This document shows positions 24,835 to 32,199 of a stretch of 32,199 nt of DNA, piece after piece. This DNA comes from an uncultured Flavobacteriales bacterium. GTDB taxonomy: Bacteria; Bacteroidota; Bacteroidia; Flavobacteriales_D; Parvicellaceae. The position numbers were made by a program, and so were the translations under genes. The DNA lies in contig CAJWDP010000035.1 of the NCBI GenBank assembly GCA_913030835.1, forward strand, positions 1 to 32,199, written 5' to 3'. The notes below the pieces were generated by a model, which worked only from the letters and a program-made list of their open reading frames with translations, ran no database searches and was not told the origin of the DNA. How positions within the stretch are numbered: the stretch's first letter is position 1; the number at the start of each line of letters is the position of its first letter.

Positions 24835-25920
24835 TCAAGCCAATTGGTTCAATAGTTTCGTAAATGCCAAATTATAAATGGGGATTTGCACAGACCAATC
24901 ATAATGGAACACCGATGTTTCCAACTCGTTTTTCTCATCCCATAGTAGAATTAAATTCCTCAATTTTTGCTTAAGCTGATCATAATCCGCATACAAGTGA
25001 TCTCGTTTGACGTGCTCAGGATAAGATAAACGGTTGGGCAACAATGGATGCGCTCCAAAGTGAATTGCTTCTACCACACTCCCCCCAAAAAATTCTTGAA
25101 TCGCTGTACTGATCACAATGTCGCATGTGCTGAGCAACTGCTGATATTCTTCCTTAGATTCAACAAAACCCCACTGTACTATTCTATCTCTGAATTTATC
25201 CCTCGCTTGATCAAATACAGCAGGATATTCTCCAAATGATTCTCCCAGCACCATTACTTTCCAGTCAAGATCGTTTATCGATTCCAAGGCATTAAAAAAT
25301 TCCTCAGGATTCTTGTCATACTCCCATCTATGGTTCCAGAGAATCACAGGTTCTTCATTTAATTTTCCTATCGGGTTGCTATTTTTAAGATCTAGCCCCA
25401 AATACAGAACTTCAGATTTCTTCTCTATGGACTCAATGGATCTGCTGAAATTTCCATCCGGAAACTGACTTAAAAAATTAGGCAATAAACCAAGAAAACT
25501 ATTCATATGGTACCGGCTATTAAAAAAACACCAGTCTGAGATCAATGCGCTTGTAAAATTAACCCACCCATAATGGTTGTCTCTTACCAAACGCAGATCA
25601 TCATCCCGCTTACTCCAGGGATAGCTGATCTGGTTTTCATGAAAATAGATTGCAATCGGAACGTTTTGATCAAAATACAATGACTTGAAAGTTGCCACGT
25701 CGAGATAATCTGATACCAACAAAAGATCATATCTTTTACCCAAATCATTCAATTTTTCGGATAACTGAACGGCTGCACCATGCATTCTCCATTTCCAGTG
25801 TCTCCCTGGCAATGAACAAATATCAATTTCATGAGAACTGTATTGACAGAGCTCCTCACACCACCTTTTATGAGCACCCGTAAAATATGGCTCGATCAAA
25901 AGAATGTTCACTTTTTTCAA
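24835..25920 (-). CDS. tRNA-queuosine alpha-mannosyltransferase-like glycosyltransferase (DUF3524/GTDC1 type)
   Basis: The 361-residue protein has the signature N-terminus of the QTMAN/GTDC1 family (LLIEPYFTGAHKRW, SLPGRHWKWRMHGAA at 37-50) and a GT4-type C-terminal half (WNHRWEYDKNPEEFF, STAIQEFFGGSVVEAI, LPNRLSYPEH). In animals the family member adds mannose to queuosine in the anticodon of tRNA-Asp; bacterial members are annotated as the same. Cytosolic: no signal peptide. The substrate in this organism is inferred from family only. The start codon overlaps the stop of the DUF5777 gene by four bases (25917-25920), so it is translated as part of the cytochrome operon. Confidence 0.88.
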   Translation of the reverse strand: MKKVNILLIEPYFTGAHKRWCEELCQYSSHEIDICSLPGRHWKWRMHGAAVQLSEKLNDLGKRYDLLLVSDYLDVATFKSLYFDQNVPIAIYFHENQISYPWSKRDDDLRLVRDNHYGWVNFTSALISDWCFFNSRYHMNSFLGLLPNFLSQFPDGNFSRSIESIEKKSEVLYLGLDLKNSNPIGKLNEEPVILWNHRWEYDKNPEEFFNALESINDLDWKVMVLGESFGEYPAVFDQARDKFRDRIVQWGFVESKEEYQQLLSTCDIVISTAIQEFFGGSVVEAIHFGAHPLLPNRLSYPEHVKRDHLYADYDQLKQKLRNLILLWDEKNELETSVFHYDWSVQIPIYNLAFTKLLNQLA

Positions 25921-26801
25921 GCTCCTTTTGGACGACGCAACTTGAATACTCTGGATATGGTAAATCCAATTCTAAATTGTCCCTCCAAGACATCAGAAGT
26001 CGTATAAGGAATGAACTGGGTTTCACCCAAGCCTCTGGAATTGGTGTAATTCAGCTGAAATATGTGTCCTCCGGTATCAAATTCCAATCCGATGCCTATT
26101 GGGTTAAAATACGTCCCAAAATTGGTCGATCGATTGTACGGAAACAAGTAATGGTATTCAGCAATTACACCGATCATCTTTGTCATCTTAATTCTTGTTG
26201 CCAATCCCGCGGAAAAAATTCCATTCTGATCGTCAAAGGACACGAAATTTCTGTGAACATAGGATGGCATCAGCTGCAACGAAAATCGCTCATTAAATTT
26301 TCTTCCAATGATTAGCGAGGTGCAATAAGCCAATCTGTGGGCGGCTTCCCGATAGGAAGACGGAGAAGTTGGGTCGCTACTCGCTTCAGACAATGCATAA
26401 CTGCTAGTGCCAAGAACGACCACCGTAAAAGGCATGGTTCCATCCGTTTTTTGAGCAAGCAATTTGTATTTCAAATACCCATCGAGCAATTGCCGGTATG
26501 GACCTGAACCCTTACTTCTACCAAAACCCAACGAGAGATTGTTGGAAACCCCATACTCGATTGCCAAGCGCACATCAGCCGCCTCATCCAAACCAAACAT
26601 AGTAGATGCGCCACCAAACTCGCCCAAAAGGTCTCCAAAACGATGGCTAATTCGAATATCCATTGCCCCTTTCATAAGCGTCTCTACACTATGCCCGTTG
26701 ATCACTCTAGTATCATTGAACGTTCTATAGATATAATCCTGTCCGAAAGAATTAAATGCAATACACCCGAGTACTATTGCTGCTATTATTGTTCTTTTCA
26801 T
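25917..26801 (-). CDS. DUF5777-type outer-membrane beta-barrel protein
   Basis: The 294-residue protein has a signal peptide ending near residue 20 (SFGQ). Most of the rest is alternating beta-strand sequence with aromatic girdles, and has the blocks MKGAMDIRISHRFG, DVRLAIEYGVSNNLSLGFGRSK and TNSRGLGETQF typical of the DUF5777 barrel family of Bacteroidota. It likely sits in the outer membrane; the transport or electron-transfer role is unknown. In other Bacteroidota the family is often found next to c-type cytochromes, and here it is between a cytochrome gene and the tRNA mannosyltransferase gene, overlapping both by four bases. Confidence 0.88.
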   Translation of the reverse strand: MKRTIIAAIVLGCIAFNSFGQDYIYRTFNDTRVINGHSVETLMKGAMDIRISHRFGDLLGEFGGASTMFGLDEAADVRLAIEYGVSNNLSLGFGRSKGSGPYRQLLDGYLKYKLLAQKTDGTMPFTVVVLGTSSYALSEASSDPTSPSSYREAAHRLAYCTSLIIGRKFNERFSLQLMPSYVHRNFVSFDDQNGIFSAGLATRIKMTKMIGVIAEYHYLFPYNRSTNFGTYFNPIGIGLEFDTGGHIFQLNYTNSRGLGETQFIPYTTSDVLEGQFRIGFTISRVFKLRRPKGA

Positions 26802-27820
26802 TTTGAAGCCTGTTGATTTATATAAGCAGCAAGATCCTCCAGCTGCTGGTGACTCATTCTTTCTAATGTGTAGTTGGGCATGTACGGTTTATAACCATTA
26901 ATTGAATAGGTTCCTTTTCTTGAAATGTAGTACACGGACTTATTCCCATTCCCCGACAGATGCTTTTTCAGAAAAGAAAAATCGACTTTCTCGTGAGACA
27001 AAACAAAATTAGTAACCCCCCCATCCCTATGACAATGTAAACAGCTATTATCGTATACTAATTTTCCATTATCAACTGATCCATTGCTGCCATATTTCCT
27101 TTCCGATTGGCTCAATGGATTTAAAAATGTAGCATGAGAAATCTGTGAATAATGCTGTTTTAACAAGCTTGATTTGCCAATTTTATCAGTTGAATTCACA
27201 TCAGTAACCTTATCAATTTCACTCTGATTCAGACCCAGGTCTTTTACAGTAAGTCCAATAGAATGCAAATAATGCAGAACTGCTTCCAACTCCCAATCTT
27301 CAAATAGCCTTCCTTGCGAGCATGTGGTGGCACAGAGCTGAATTGCATTAACCAGTGTGTCGCGGGCCGGAGCAACCAAACCTCCATATTTTTTCAAGTA
27401 ATCATCGTTGTACCAATGCTCTCTGTTCACCACTCCGAATAGCGTAGTTCCTTGTAAAAATGGAATTTTATGCTCCACAGCATACTTCAATCTGCTTTCA
27501 GGATTTGGATCTTCCAGCACAGGATCTTCCCTGACCACATTATGACAATCGATGCAAACGAAATACCTGGATTGTTTCTTTGTTGGTTTTCCATTTGGTG
27601 ATGTAGTCCTGCCCGAAAGAACCAATTCGGACCCTTTCTTCACCTTCTCCGGATCTAGCTCTGAAATGAAATGAAGCCCCTTGGGTTCTCCCAGCTCTGA
27701 AAGTAAAATATCAACCCGTTTTTCTGAAATGTCAACCTGATTGTCCCGAAATCGATCAATGGTAAAGGAAAGCAACAGAATTCCAAAACTAGCACCTATA
27801 AGCAAAATTAACCCTCTCAT
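26798..27820 (-). CDS. c-type cytochrome with two CxxCH haem sites
   Basis: The preferred ATG at 27820 gives 340 residues and begins two bases after the stop of the upstream gene; a longer frame from 27856 would overlap that gene. A hydrophobic N-terminal segment (3-20) serves as signal peptide or anchor. CIDCH (89-93) and CLHCH (260-264) are haem c sites, and MPNYT near Met314 gives a probable axial Met. A third paired Cys motif, CATTCSQG (163-170), lacks the His and may be a disulphide or a degenerate site. The protein should act in the periplasm in electron transfer, linked to the DUF5777 barrel gene, which it overlaps by four bases. Confidence 0.88.
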   Translation of the reverse strand: MRGLILLIGASFGILLLSFTIDRFRDNQVDISEKRVDILLSELGEPKGLHFISELDPEKVKKGSELVLSGRTTSPNGKPTKKQSRYFVCIDCHNVVREDPVLEDPNPESRLKYAVEHKIPFLQGTTLFGVVNREHWYNDDYLKKYGGLVAPARDTLVNAIQLCATTCSQGRLFEDWELEAVLHYLHSIGLTVKDLGLNQSEIDKVTDVNSTDKIGKSSLLKQHYSQISHATFLNPLSQSERKYGSNGSVDNGKLVYDNSCLHCHRDGGVTNFVLSHEKVDFSFLKKHLSGNGNKSVYYISRKGTYSINGYKPYMPNYTLERMSHQQLEDLAAYINQQASK

Positions 27821-27822
27821 AA

Positions 27823-28206
27823 CTAATTGTTTTGTGCCCCCTGCTCGGCCCAGCATTCAATCATTTGGATGGTAGAATCTGGCAATTTTGGAGATCCAAT
27901 GGGTCTTGGCATGGGTATGCACCCCGGACTGTGATTGATTGCACAGATAATCGAATTGATTTTTGAAGATACCTCAGTATAATCCTCCCAATTGTTTCCC
28001 GCCGCTGATGTTGTGGCATCATGACAACCACTAATGGCACAATTGGTCTGGAATATTGGGTTTATATCGTTAGCGTATGACATGACTGTTGTGTCACAGA
28101 AATTAAGTGGCGGGATCACAATCTCGTCACTTTTATCTTTCGTGCAGCTTGCTACCAATAGGTTAACTAACATTAGTATTAGCACCCAACTGTGCGCTGG
28201 TTTCAT
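27823..28206 (-). CDS. Lipoprotein with a CX4CH haem-like site
   Basis: From the ATG at 28206 the protein has 127 residues; the longer frame from 28230 adds eight residues that weaken the signal peptide. The lipobox is LVASC with lipidated Cys21. The stretch NDINPIFQTNCAISGCHD (47-63) has a CX4CH motif (Cys56, Cys61, His62), like the haem-type motifs in many Bacteroidota lipoproteins. Several other Cys residues (37, 88, 96, 118) could form disulphides. IPMPRPIG near 97-104 may give an axial Met. Probable periplasmic or outer-membrane electron carrier at the head of the cytochrome operon; the haem claim is inference from motif. Confidence 0.78.
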   Translation of the reverse strand: MKPAHSWVLILMLVNLLVASCTKDKSDEIVIPPLNFCDTTVMSYANDINPIFQTNCAISGCHDATTSAAGNNWEDYTEVSSKINSIICAINHSPGCIPMPRPIGSPKLPDSTIQMIECWAEQGAQNN

Positions 28207-28443
28207 GGATGAATTAATCATACCGTACATATTTAAATTCGTTCAATTTATCCGACTGAAATATAACTAATAAACTAATTCATAGAAGTGTCTGATTGTA
28301 CCTTTTCAAACTAGAAAAATGAACTTTCAACCAGATCCACTCTTAGGTAATGATTTTACAATCAGCTGTAAATCTGATTCATCAATTGTTTTTTTTTCAG
28401 TTTATGCATAAATTACAGTGCAATCAAGTAAACCCATTGAAAC
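28207..28443. promoter_or_regulatory. Divergent promoter region with an imperfect inverted repeat
   Basis: These 237 AT-rich bases separate the leftward cytochrome operon from the rightward M4 peptidase gene. GATTTTACA (28352-28360) and TGTAAATC (28367-28374) form an inverted repeat with one extra T and a 6-base spacer; it lies 70 bases before the peptidase ATG and could be an operator. A run of nine T follows at about 28389-28397. No exact TAnnTTTG element was seen on either strand. No RNA gene was found. Confidence 0.4.
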
Positions 28444-31400
28444 ATGAAACGAACGACATGTCTTTTGACGTTAGTGTTGGTATGCCTAACGTCCATTAAT
28501 TTCAGCCAAACTATTATTAGCGGCGAGCGGGCCAATCAGCATGTAAAAGGTGCCGAATTGTTACGGTCAAGTAAGCACAGTAATTTACCTTCCTATATTA
28601 AGTTCAAGAAAGAAAGTGAGATTGATTTTGACGATCTAATTGTTTGGGTAAAGAAAAATCTTCTAAGAAATTCAGGCACGGATTTACAACTTGTTTCTAA
28701 GCATGAAGATCAGTTCGGAGATATTCACTACAAATTCAATCAAACCCTAGGTGGATTTAAAGTAACATTTGCCGAATGGATTGCGCACACCAAAAACGAT
28801 AGGGTTTACTCATTGAATGGAATGCTGCACAATACAATTGCACCTTCAATGGCATCAATTAGCGAGTCTCAAGCGCTAGACTACGCAAAATTACACATCG
28901 GGGCATCCATCTACAAGTGGGAAATACCGGCGGAAGAAGCACACATCAAAACCGAACAGCTCTCCCGTTGTGGCGATAATGGTGCTTGCCAAATTAACAG
29001 TGTCCAAGATGTTAAAGAAAAAATTGCTGCTCAAAAATTGAAATGTGCCGGGCATCTGAATAAAAAAGCTACCTATTTCCCTAAGGGAGAATTGGTTTAT
29101 GTTCCAAAACAAGGATCATATTCAGCTTCTGAATACAGATTGGCTTGGAAGTTCAACATTTATGCACACGAACCAGTATCCAGATCAGAAATCTACATCG
29201 ATGCCATTACGGGAGAAGTAGTGTTTGAAAATGAAATCATTCATGAAGCAGACACCCCGGGAACGGCTGAAACAGCATACAGTGGAACAAGAAGCATTGT
29301 AACAGACAGCTTTAGTGGAGGATATCGCCTCAGAGAATCAGGAAGAGGAAATGGGATCAACACGTATGACATGAACGAAAACACCACCTATGGTTCAGCC
29401 GTTGATTTCACGGATGGTGATAATTATTGGAACAATTTTAATGCAGATCAGGACGAAGTTGCAACAGATGCTCATTGGGGAGCAGAGATGACTTATGATT
29501 ACTTTTTAAATGAGCATGGAAGAAACAGCATTGATGGGGCCGGCTTCACTTTGAATAGCTATGTTCATTATGACAATAGCTACGCAAACGCATTTTGGGA
29601 TGGCAGCAGGATGACTTATGGCGATGGAAGCGGCAGTTGGAGCCCGCTTACCGCATTGGATATAGCAGCACACGAAATTGGTCATGGCCTATGCAACTTT
29701 ACAGCGAACTTGGTCTATCAAGACGAATCTGGCGCATTGAACGAGTCGTTTAGCGATATCTGGGGAGCGGCAATAGAAAATCACGCGAGACCAACCAATT
29801 GGAACTGGTTGATCGGTGAGGACATTGGGTCCGCGCTACGATCAATGTCTAACCCCAATGCTGCTGGCGATCCCGACACGTATTTCGGAACCAACTGGGC
29901 ACCACTTGGTGGACCGGATAATGGTGGAGTTCACACCAATTCAGGCGTTCAAAATTTCTGGTATCACTTGCTTACCGAAGGCGGTTCGGGAACGAATGAC
30001 AACGGGGATAGTTATTCTGTTACTGCTCAAGGATTTACAGTCGCTTCACAAATTACGTTTAGAAATCTTACGGTATATCTTACCAGTAATTCTGAATTTG
30101 CCGATGCCAGATTCTATGCAATTCAATCGGCAACTGATCTTTTTGGTGGGTGTTCTCCTGAGGTCGAAGCTACCACAAATGCTTGGTATGCAGTTGGTGT
30201 AGGACCACAGTACAGTGCGGTGGTCAATGCAGACTTTAGCGCGCCTACATTAAGCGCTTGTTCTGCACCATTTACAGTTGATTTTTCAAATTTGAGTACG
30301 AATGGTGTCAATTTCACGTGGGATTTTGGTGACGGAAATACCAGTTCAGTAACAAATCCATCACACGTTTACACATCGAATGGAACGTATACCGTAGAAT
30401 TGCTTGTGGATGGAGGTGCTTGTGGGCAAGACTCTATCGTATTTCTAGATTATATTACGATCGATTCAGCTCTTCCATGTATTACCATTTTACCAACATC
30501 GGGTTCTGCTGATGTACAAACCAGTTGTACTGGAACAATATACGATAGTGGCGGAGCATCTGCGGATTATGGGGCAAATGAAGATGCTCAGATTACGATC
30601 TCTCCGCTCGGAGCATCTTCTGTAGATCTTACATTTCCTTTCTTTGATATTGAACCAGGTAGCGCTTCCAATTGCGATTATGACTACATTGAGATATTTG
30701 ATGGTCCATCTGCATTCTCTCCGCTCATTGATCGGTACTGCAACGATAATCCACCTACGGGCACAATTAGCTCTTCCGGCGGCAGTCTTACCATTGTATT
30801 CCATTCCGACCCAGGACTTGAGCTAGAGGGATTTCAGGCAGATTGGACATGCGTTTTATCTACAGCGCCACCATTGGCCAATTTCTCGGCAAACGTAACA
30901 GAAACGTGTACTGGGGAAGTTCAATTCAATGATCTGAGTACTAATGGACCAACTTCTTGGTCGTGGGATTTTGGAGATGGAAATACTTCAACAAATCAAA
31001 ATCCATCGCACACGTACGCCAGCAATGGCCTGTATACGGTTGAGCTAACTGCATCTAATGTGAATGGAAGTGACGTAAATACTAAGGTAGATTATGTTTT
31101 GGTCAATTTACCCGCAGCTCCAACGGCAGCAGGAGACTCCATTTGTGAAGGTAGCTCATCAAATTTAACAGCTTCTGGCGGAACAAATATGAGCTGGTAT
31201 GATGCAGCAACAGGCGGAAGCTTAATTGGAACCGGAAACAGCTATACTACACCGGTTCTTTCCACCACAACTACCTACTACGTTCAGGAGGAAGTGGAAC
31301 AAACACCACAAAATGTTGGTCCTTTGGATAACACATTTGGTGGCGGGGGATATTTTAACGGAAATCAACACTTGATATTTGATGTATACACCCCGGTCAA

Positions 31401-32199
31401 GCTCGTTTCTGTATGGGTTGACGCACAAGGAAGTGGAAACAGGACAATTGAGCTCCGTGACAACACGGGATCGGTAATTCAGTCGGCGGTAATCAATATT
31501 CCTGATGGAGAAAGTAGAATCACTTTGGACTTTGACCTTCCTGTTGGTACAGACTTGCAGTTGGGTACGCTCTACGGTAGTTCTCCTTCTTTGTTTAGAA
31601 ACAACTCCGGTCCTTCTTATCCCTATACCTTGCCAGGAATTTTAAGTATAAAGAACAGTAGTGCCTCAGTAGCGGGATACTACTATTTCTTCTATGATTG
31701 GGAAATTCAAGAACCAAACTGCGTTAGTGCGCGAACTCCCGTAGAAGTTGCAGTTTTACCGATTAGTGATCCGACCATTGATCCGGATGGACCGTTTTGC
31801 GAATTTGATGCTCCTATCACCTTGAATGCAGCTTCATCTGGAGGAAGCTGGTCAGGGCCTGGTGTAACCGGCAGTATTTTTGACCCTGCAGTCGCTGGAA
31901 TAGGAAATCATCTTATTTCGCACACAATTGGTGGATTGTGCGGAGGAACAGATACAACTACAATCGTGGTACAAGCTTCATTCGACCCAACAATAGATCC
32001 TGCAGGACCTGTTTGCGAAGATGATACACCATTCGCTATGACAGGTGCTGATCCGGGTGGCAACTGGAGCGGAACAGGTATTGTTAGCTCTAACCTATTC
32101 GATCCTAGCATAGCAGGAGTTGGAACACATACCATAAGCTATAGTTTTTCAGGGGCCTGTGGTAATAGTGATTCAACATCATTAGAAGTTTTAGCTTCT
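28444..32199 (+). CDS. M4-family (thermolysin-like) metallopeptidase with PKD, CUB and Ig-like modules (3' end outside the window)
   Basis: The frame runs 1252 codons from ATG 28444 to the right edge without a stop. A signal peptide (about 1-22) is followed by an FTP-type propeptide. The zinc site HEIGH has His410, Glu411 and His414, and Glu434 in NESFSD is the third ligand, exactly 24 residues after His410 as in thermolysin. His497 in GGVHTNSG matches the catalytic His. After the peptidase come a PKD domain (about 596-670), a CUB domain (about 679-803; DYDYIEIFDGPSA), a second PKD (about 810-880; WDFGDGNTS), an Ig-like module, and two 72-residue repeats up to the edge. A T9SS tail is expected beyond the edge. 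The enzyme should act outside the cell on proteins or peptides. Confidence 0.93.
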   Translation, partial: MKRTTCLLTLVLVCLTSINFSQTIISGERANQHVKGAELLRSSKHSNLPSYIKFKKESEIDFDDLIVWVKKNLLRNSGTDLQLVSKHEDQFGDIHYKFNQTLGGFKVTFAEWIAHTKNDRVYSLNGMLHNTIAPSMASISESQALDYAKLHIGASIYKWEIPAEEAHIKTEQLSRCGDNGACQINSVQDVKEKIAAQKLKCAGHLNKKATYFPKGELVYVPKQGSYSASEYRLAWKFNIYAHEPVSRSEIYIDAITGEVVFENEIIHEADTPGTAETAYSGTRSIVTDSFSGGYRLRESGRGNGINTYDMNENTTYGSAVDFTDGDNYWNNFNADQDEVATDAHWGAEMTYDYFLNEHGRNSIDGAGFTLNSYVHYDNSYANAFWDGSRMTYGDGSGSWSPLTALDIAAHEIGHGLCNFTANLVYQDESGALNESFSDIWGAAIENHARPTNWNWLIGEDIGSALRSMSNPNAAGDPDTYFGTNWAPLGGPDNGGVHTNSGVQNFWYHLLTEGGSGTNDNGDSYSVTAQGFTVASQITFRNLTVYLTSNSEFADARFYAIQSATDLFGGCSPEVEATTNAWYAVGVGPQYSAVVNADFSAPTLSACSAPFTVDFSNLSTNGVNFTWDFGDGNTSSVTNPSHVYTSNGTYTVELLVDGGACGQDSIVFLDYITIDSALPCITILPTSGSADVQTSCTGTIYDSGGASADYGANEDAQITISPLGASSVDLTFPFFDIEPGSASNCDYDYIEIFDGPSAFSPLIDRYCNDNPPTGTISSSGGSLTIVFHSDPGLELEGFQADWTCVLSTAPPLANFSANVTETCTGEVQFNDLSTNGPTSWSWDFGDGNTSTNQNPSHTYASNGLYTVELTASNVNGSDVNTKVDYVLVNLPAAPTAAGDSICEGSSSNLTASGGTNMSWYDAATGGSLIGTGNSYTTPVLSTTTTYYVQEEVEQTPQNVGPLDNTFGGGGYFNGNQHLIFDVYTPVKLVSVWVDAQGSGNRTIELRDNTGSVIQSAVINIPDGESRITLDFDLPVGTDLQLGTLYGSSPSLFRNNSGPSYPYTLPGILSIKNSSASVAGYYYFFYDWEIQEPNCVSARTPVEVAVLPISDPTIDPDGPFCEFDAPITLNAASSGGSWSGPGVTGSIFDPAVAGIGNHLISHTIGGLCGGTDTTTIVVQASFDPTIDPAGPVCEDDTPFAMTGADPGGNWSGTGIVSSNLFDPSIAGVGTHTISYSFSGACGNSDSTSLEVLAS
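31768..32199 (+). repeat. Tandem 216-base coding repeats in the M4 peptidase gene
   Basis: Two units (31768-31983 and 31984-32199) each encode 72 residues with the pattern DPTIDP.GP.CE, GG.WSG.G, IFDP or LFDP, AG.G.H. The second unit ends at the right edge of the window, so more copies may follow. At DNA level the units have diverged and only the protein pattern is well kept. They are Ig-like extracellular modules. Confidence 0.75.

Noticed and set aside
29816-30202. Plus-strand open frame of 128 codons in another frame of the M4 gene
   Set aside because: The M4 frame is continuous through it, with catalytic His497 encoded in this interval.
1-32199. CRISPR arrays, tRNA or rRNA genes, insertion sequences, phage genes
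   Set aside because: I saw no regularly spaced identical repeats, no cloverleaf-like stretches in the spacers, no transposase or integrase motifs, and the spacers are all under 240 bases.

Overview
The window looks like a chromosomal segment of a member of the Bacteroidota, most likely a marine or aquatic Flavobacteriales-type bacterium (Cryomorphaceae/Crocinitomicaceae-like; the lineage is inference). The reasons are several large secreted proteins with type IX secretion (T9SS) tails of both type A (PNPSNG motif) and type B (gliding-motility-type), SprB-like repeats, topoisomerase IV genes in the Bacteroidota parE-parC arrangement, a split transketolase, and TAnnTTTG-type promoter elements. 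No rRNA, tRNA, CRISPR array, insertion sequence or phage gene was recognised, and no gene-free stretch exceeds 300 bases.

Layout. (1) 1-6805, minus strand: two tandem paralogous giant secreted adhesin-like proteins; the downstream one is cut by the left edge. (2) 6975-12239, minus: parE, parC and a small secreted protein with a TTG start directly after the parC stop. (3) 12428-14240: an SGNH/GDSL hydrolase (plus) convergent with the ribosome-associated ATPase gene ychF (minus), which has a good promoter candidate and a hairpin just before its start codon. (4) 14342-17136, minus: a small secreted protein overlapping by 4 bases a CUB/P-domain protein with a type B T9SS tail. (5) 17308-23389, plus: transketolase N-half, a secreted von Willebrand A (VWA) protein, transketolase C-half, an ECF sigma factor with a probable membrane anti-sigma factor and a CpxP-like periplasmic protein, and a class III aminotransferase. 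(6) 23386-28206, minus: a compact run of haem lipoprotein, c-type cytochrome, DUF5777 beta-barrel, tRNA-queuosine mannosyltransferase-like enzyme, MORN/YwqK-like protein and CoA-binding protein, mostly joined by 4-base overlaps or a 2-base gap. (7) 28444 to the right edge, plus: an M4 metallopeptidase followed by PKD, CUB and Ig-like modules and 72-residue repeats, cut by the window end.

The most noteworthy signals are the secreted VWA gene wedged between, and overlapping, the two halves of transketolase, with a perfect 8+8 bp inverted repeat that includes its start codon; the translationally coupled operon that joins a tRNA-modifying glycosyltransferase to cytochromes and an outer-membrane barrel; and the TTG-initiated gene in frame with parC. 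Much of the window encodes cell-envelope and secreted proteins interleaved with housekeeping genes.
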